A stretch of 64,000 bases of DNA from Brassica napus. Its lineage: Eukaryota; Streptophyta; Magnoliopsida; Brassicales; Brassicaceae. Location: positions 29,324,423 to 29,388,422 of the forward strand of contig NC_063436.1 of assembly GCF_020379485.1 (NCBI RefSeq). The letters are read 5' to 3'. A model generated the notes under the pieces. That model was not told the DNA's origin, ran no database searches, and saw only the letters and a program-made list of their open reading frames with translations. This document shows, one piece after another, positions 59,641 to 64,000 of the stretch (positions are counted from its first letter, which is position 1; each line of letters starts with the position of its first letter). The translations under genes were made by a program, and so were the position numbers.

Positions 59641-60089
59641 TCTATATATAGTCAATACATATGTCCATGTTATATTCTAGACTAAATATTTCTCTTTTAA
59701 AAATATAGAAAACAGTTTTTTACTCTACAAGCAAATGTTGTAGAGCAAATATGCATTATACAAAATAATATATATTTAAAATTCATACACAAAAACATAA
59801 AAGTTGATATATGTCTCTTTGTGACACATGCACACTCCACTATGAATAAGAATTAAAAAAAAAACAGTATTGTCATCAAACTTTATCACAAATCCACATT
59901 TGTACATCTATAATTATGAGTTGGACAATTAGTTAATTTGATACAATACCAAAGCAAGAATAATCAAAAACAACTATACCACCGCATAACAGATAACCAA
60001 ATTCTTGAATCTTAAAACAAATTTCAACTCGAGCATTTAGTGAATATCAAATTAACTAATATATCGCCCGTAGGGCGGGCCGACCCTAG
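59641..60089 (+). mobile_element. Helitron (3' end clear, 5' end probable)
   Basis: The 3' end is CGCCC-GTA-GGGCG hairpin (5-bp perfect stem), then GGCCGACCCTAG ending 60089 and host T. The 5' end is probably TCTATATATAGTCAATAC at 59641, close to TCTATATAATATAGTCAC of the 4179-5309 element, but preceded by T rather than A. Same family as that element. Confidence 0.7.
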
Positions 60090-63000
60090 TTAACTTTATA
60101 TATATGTTTGTGTATGTGTGTTAATTACTGTTAATTAATTTTAGAGTATATATATATATATGTTTGTAGGTGTGTGAATTACATTTAAATTAACTTTTCT
60201 TAATTGATTTTGCAATATCAATTAACAAAACGTTCAAGATGGCTTGAATGTTCACAACAACTAAATCATTTCTGATGTCTAGGGATATATAGTAACAAAA
60301 CACAACATATAAAAGTGTGATGCATATTTTGATGTCTGAATCAGTGTGGCGTAGATTATGTGAACACATGAACAATAAGAATAATAGTTGGAAAGTGTAT
60401 CTGGGAAGACTCTAGAAACAACATGTAGATAATCAAATATAATAGTTTCAAAAGTTTAGTGATATTGTATATATTTTAGTTTTGTAGAATTTACCTTTAA
60501 GATGTTGACACATCAAGAACAAAGCAAACGATAAACGGATAGAAGAAGTACATGCATAAGATGCATGAGAATAATCAATATCAGTATTCATTGAATTGCG
60601 ACTATGGTCAATGAACGTCAGATTTTGGTGGAATGGGTCATCGATATGAGATCCGTGAATCATATCCGGCAAATACACACTCAAGTAGCTTGTTGTCATC
60701 TAGGTTAGGATGAGATGGGTTGTAACCTTTTGATATAAAAGCACACAATTTTTTGTGCCAATACGTTATCTTCATTATGTTCTGAATCTCTAATCAAATA
60801 TATAATTCCATGAGCAAAAGCTCATGTTATGATAAGCTGGCTGGAATTTTTGTACATAGTAAGCTAGTTTGTAAAATAAATCTCTATTACAATACAATTA
60901 GGTAACCAGAAGTTTTAGTTGTGAAATGTATCTCACAGTTTAGGACGTTTTCAATAAATCTAGGGCATAAATTAATTCCATCGCTAAATCATCACAAATA
61001 AACAAGTGTGATGGATATTCCTCCCGCACAGAAAACTAGTTTAGAACTTATTTAGGTCATATTATATCACTAGAATAGTTTGATAGAATATTTTAATCTT
61101 GTTTGAGCAATATCATAATGATGAAAATACCAACTATTATATTTCTACCTCATGATTGATTGCAAAATGATAGGTAGGTTACCCAAAAGTAAATCATCAG
61201 CAACGTCTTCAAATATTGATTTTTTTTTACAAATAAATTACAAATTTCACGAGCAACGTCATGGCATGTCGTATAATATAGATCTATGGACTAAAACGGT
61301 AAGTAAAATTAAAGAGGAACAAAAGGACAAAAATTTTGTGGCTGTGCGAGTGTTAAAGAGAATGAGGCTTGAGGAGTGAATGTGGGTGGCATCGCATAGT
61401 CGCATCATCTCCCACGAGGGCCTTCGCTCCCATGCACTTCCCTTAATGTCTCTCTTTACTCTTTCATTTGCCTTTATGTGTACATCTTGTCCATCTTTTC
61501 ACAAAATTATAAAAATAAAAATAACATACAGAATATAGCAGTATTATGAATTATTGCAATATACTAGACCCCTCTAGAAACAGAATATGATGATTATGAA
61601 GCTAGTCCTTATCACATTGCATATGTGAGCGAGGACCCAAGGATCTATGTAAAGATAGAGGATATAACTGAAGGGATAAATCTTTTGATGGCTAAAGAAT
61701 TACTCCTATCAAGCTCTATACTAATCTATGACCAAATTACTTTCGACCTTATTCCCACGTGAGACATAATAAAAAATTTTGGTACAATAATGTTTTTTGA
61801 GACATAATAATAATGTTAACGATTTCATAGATAATATATGCACACACACACACATATATATCGTGATCACTGATCAGATCCAATAGTCAAAATTGACATA
61901 AGAAAATATGTTATAATTTATATGTATTAAATTACTTCCCATTCTTACTTCTATATGAAAGATATGTTAATACAAGTAAACATATAAAAGAGAGGGGGAA
62001 AGGCATAGATCGAGGAACAAGGTAGAAGAATTTGGCAAGACATGAACTTAATTAACTGTCTCGACCAAAAGGAGAGTAAGGACCATTAAGTGTTGAAAAT
62101 CCACGTGACACCACGCCAATTCTGCTGATATGTTTCATGTCTACTGAACATACATAGAATTTTAGGAGCGTTACTTTACAATAAAAAATGAAGAAGAGGA
62201 CGAATAAAAACTTAAATCATCATATAACATTTAATTTGTATGGCAACCTTTTCAATAATTAAAAGAATAAAAGTTCGTTGGTGACCACAAGATGAATAGA
62301 AAAAATGAACAAAATAAAAAATAAAATTTCATGTGAGAAACTGAACAAATTAAAAGATAAGAATTTTTATTCATTTTGTTCCTCATCAAAATTGCAGAGG
62401 GATATTTTTCTTTATAAATTCATTCATCTTTGAGGAATTTAGAGAAAAAATATGGGACCTATCAATTAATAATTTGACAAAAAAATTTGAGGAATAATAA
62501 ATACACCATAATTTTTCTTTCAACATGGTCACCAATTGGAACCTAACTAAATTAAACTGGAAATAATAATTTATTATCAAAACATGACATTGTTTCGGGA
62601 TCTAGGTATGATACACATATGACATATCCAAATTTTAGGCCACTTATTTTTTCTCAAAACTAAAGCATTTAATTGTTTATATGTCTCACATCATTAAAAA
62701 TTATCTTTGCATTTATTATAGTACTATTTACACGAAGTTCAATTTTCCTTGTAAAAGATACTCCATTCGTTTTCTACAAGATACTCCATTTATTAACAAT
62801 ATTCTCTAATTTATTTTTCTATTTATTGAAATATGATTAGTTGTATAAGTAATGATATTTTTATTGTTGAAATATGAAAAATTAAATATTTTTATAATCT
62901 GTGTGTATAAACCCAAAACGATAACTAAAATGAAACGGCTCGAGTAGTCATTTCGCTTTAATTTATCATTTTCAGAACTATAACCTTCATGCAAAAAACT

Positions 63001-63130
63001 ATATTTTTTAATTATGTAGACTTATATTGACCTTACAAAAATATTTCTATTGATCTTGAAACTACATATGAAATTTTTAATTATTGGAACAAAACAATGA
63101 TAAGTTTTAGGGGTTTTATTATGTTCACTA
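60090..63130. other. Gene-free AT-rich stretch
   Basis: No gene or intact transposon seen; small open frames (for example 61152-61379) have no family features. TG/CA-type microsatellite ACACACACAC near 61843. Confidence 0.45.
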
Positions 63131-63764
63131 GGGTAAATCGCATAAAACACTCTCAAAGTGTCACTTACTATCATTTTAAACCTTAATTTTTTTCACAAAC
63201 ACTTTTAACCTTCAAACTGTATTTGTATTATAAAAAAATGACCAATAGTACAGGTAAAAGGATGATGTGTCAATTTTTTTAATTATTTAATTAATAAAAT
63301 AAATAAAAAATTAAATAAAATTCAGATTTTTTTAAAAAAAATTGTAAATTTAAATAAAATTTAATAAACATTCAGATTTTTTTAAAGTTCAGAAAATAAA
63401 ATAAAGATTAAGAAAATTAAAAAAAATAGCTAAAAAGAAAAGAAAAAATTAATAAGACCAAATTAAAATCCAGGAAAAAAATTGAAAATTGAAAATTGAA
63501 AATTGAAAATTGAAAAGTTCAAAATAGTTTTTTTTTTGTCATTTTCAACGATGATGTCGGAAACTATAATTAGAGATATGCCAAAAACGTCACTGTTAAT
63601 GCTTAAGTAAAAAGCCACCATTAATTGTTATAAGTTATATCTGAAATTGTTATTGTAAACAATGATATGATATTTTTTTTAAAAAAATAGTGTAATTTAT
63701 AATAAAAATATATTGATTTTTGAAGGTTAAACATGTTTTTGAGGGTTTTTTATGAGATTCTCCC
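63131..63764. mobile_element. Inverted-repeat element of MULE-MITE type
   Basis: Ends are inverted: GGGTAAATCGCATAAAACAC / inverse of GAGGGTTTTTTATGAGATTCTCCC. Style matches 27152 and 31921. The interior carries five AATTGAA-type 7-bp tandem units (about 63480-63515). No clear 9-bp duplication. Confidence 0.55.
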
Positions 63765-64000
63765 TATTCATATATCTCTTACCTAAAACATAAATTAGGA
63801 TTCTTACTATATATAGTATTATTTTATGAAATTATTCAAAATATGAAACTTAAATACAAGAGAAATTAATCATTTTCTAAACGAAAACTAAATCATCGAT
63901 CTAGTTATATATATCACGCAAAATACAAATACAAAATACAAAATACAAGGAGATATATTTTGTTCACGTTGTGGTGATCAGGAGGAATCAATAAACCATG
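63765..64000. other. AT-rich window end
   Basis: No gene recognised. Ends with TAAACCATG, which could be a start codon beyond the window but cannot be judged. Confidence 0.4.

Noticed and set aside
1..64000. CRISPR array, operon or bacterial-type system
   Set aside because: Genes have spliceosomal introns and plant protein families; no regularly spaced repeats of CRISPR type.

Overview
This is plant nuclear DNA. Genes carry short GT-AG introns in an AT-rich background dense with small transposon relics. The gene order matches, from memory, the segment of Arabidopsis thaliana chromosome 4 running from about At4g31160 to At4g31370. Protein divergence from Arabidopsis is modest, intergenic spaces are inflated, and many Arabidopsis neighbours are missing. 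That pattern points to a Brassica-type (triplicated, then fractionated) crucifer genome. The exact species cannot be told from the window.

Layout: 1-1.3 kb holds the 3' part of DCAF1 (CUL4-DDB1 ubiquitin-ligase receptor). 1.8-3.1 kb (minus) is a Raf-like kinase (RAF28-like). 4.2-8.9 kb is a transposon zone with a complete Helitron, a broken Tat-SF1/ELF9-type splicing-factor fragment and a repeat-built promoter. 9.0-11.7 kb is cytosolic aspartyl-tRNA synthetase (IBI1-like). 12.2-18.8 kb is a 23-exon type IA DNA topoisomerase. 19.4-22.5 kb (minus) is a USP-plus-kinase receptor-like cytoplasmic kinase. A tRNA-Arg(ACG) gene lies at 22.83 kb. 23.3-32.5 kb is a nest of Helitron, hAT and MULE relics with a decayed RPA1-like gene. 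32.6-34.5 kb is 20S proteasome beta-1 (PBA1), followed by an AIG2/GGCT-like gene (34.9-36.0 kb) and a SAUR (37.7-38.3 kb, minus). 38.3-45.4 kb is a gene-free stretch. 45.4-46.2 kb is a DUF599 membrane protein. 48.7-51.5 kb is a secretory-pathway coiled-coil protein. 51.7-54.6 kb holds hAT and Helitron relics, followed by a probable relic of a selenoprotein-H-like gene. 55.5-56.4 kb (minus) is FLA5, a fasciclin-like arabinogalactan protein. 56.5-64 kb holds only repeats, including a LINE relic with clean target-site duplication.

The genes are independent housekeeping or signalling genes, not an operon. I re-derived all exon joins by hand; every multi-exon gene keeps an open frame with consensus splice sites, so these genes look functional. 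The most unusual items are structural. They are: an internally duplicated exon in the topoisomerase linker; tandem TGGGCC-bearing repeats forming the AspRS promoter; a duplicated upstream segment of PBA1; at least five Helitron termini; and a recurrent class of tiny insertions in which short direct repeats flank a T- or A-run plus only a few extra bases. I saw no convincing new enzymatic or defence system.
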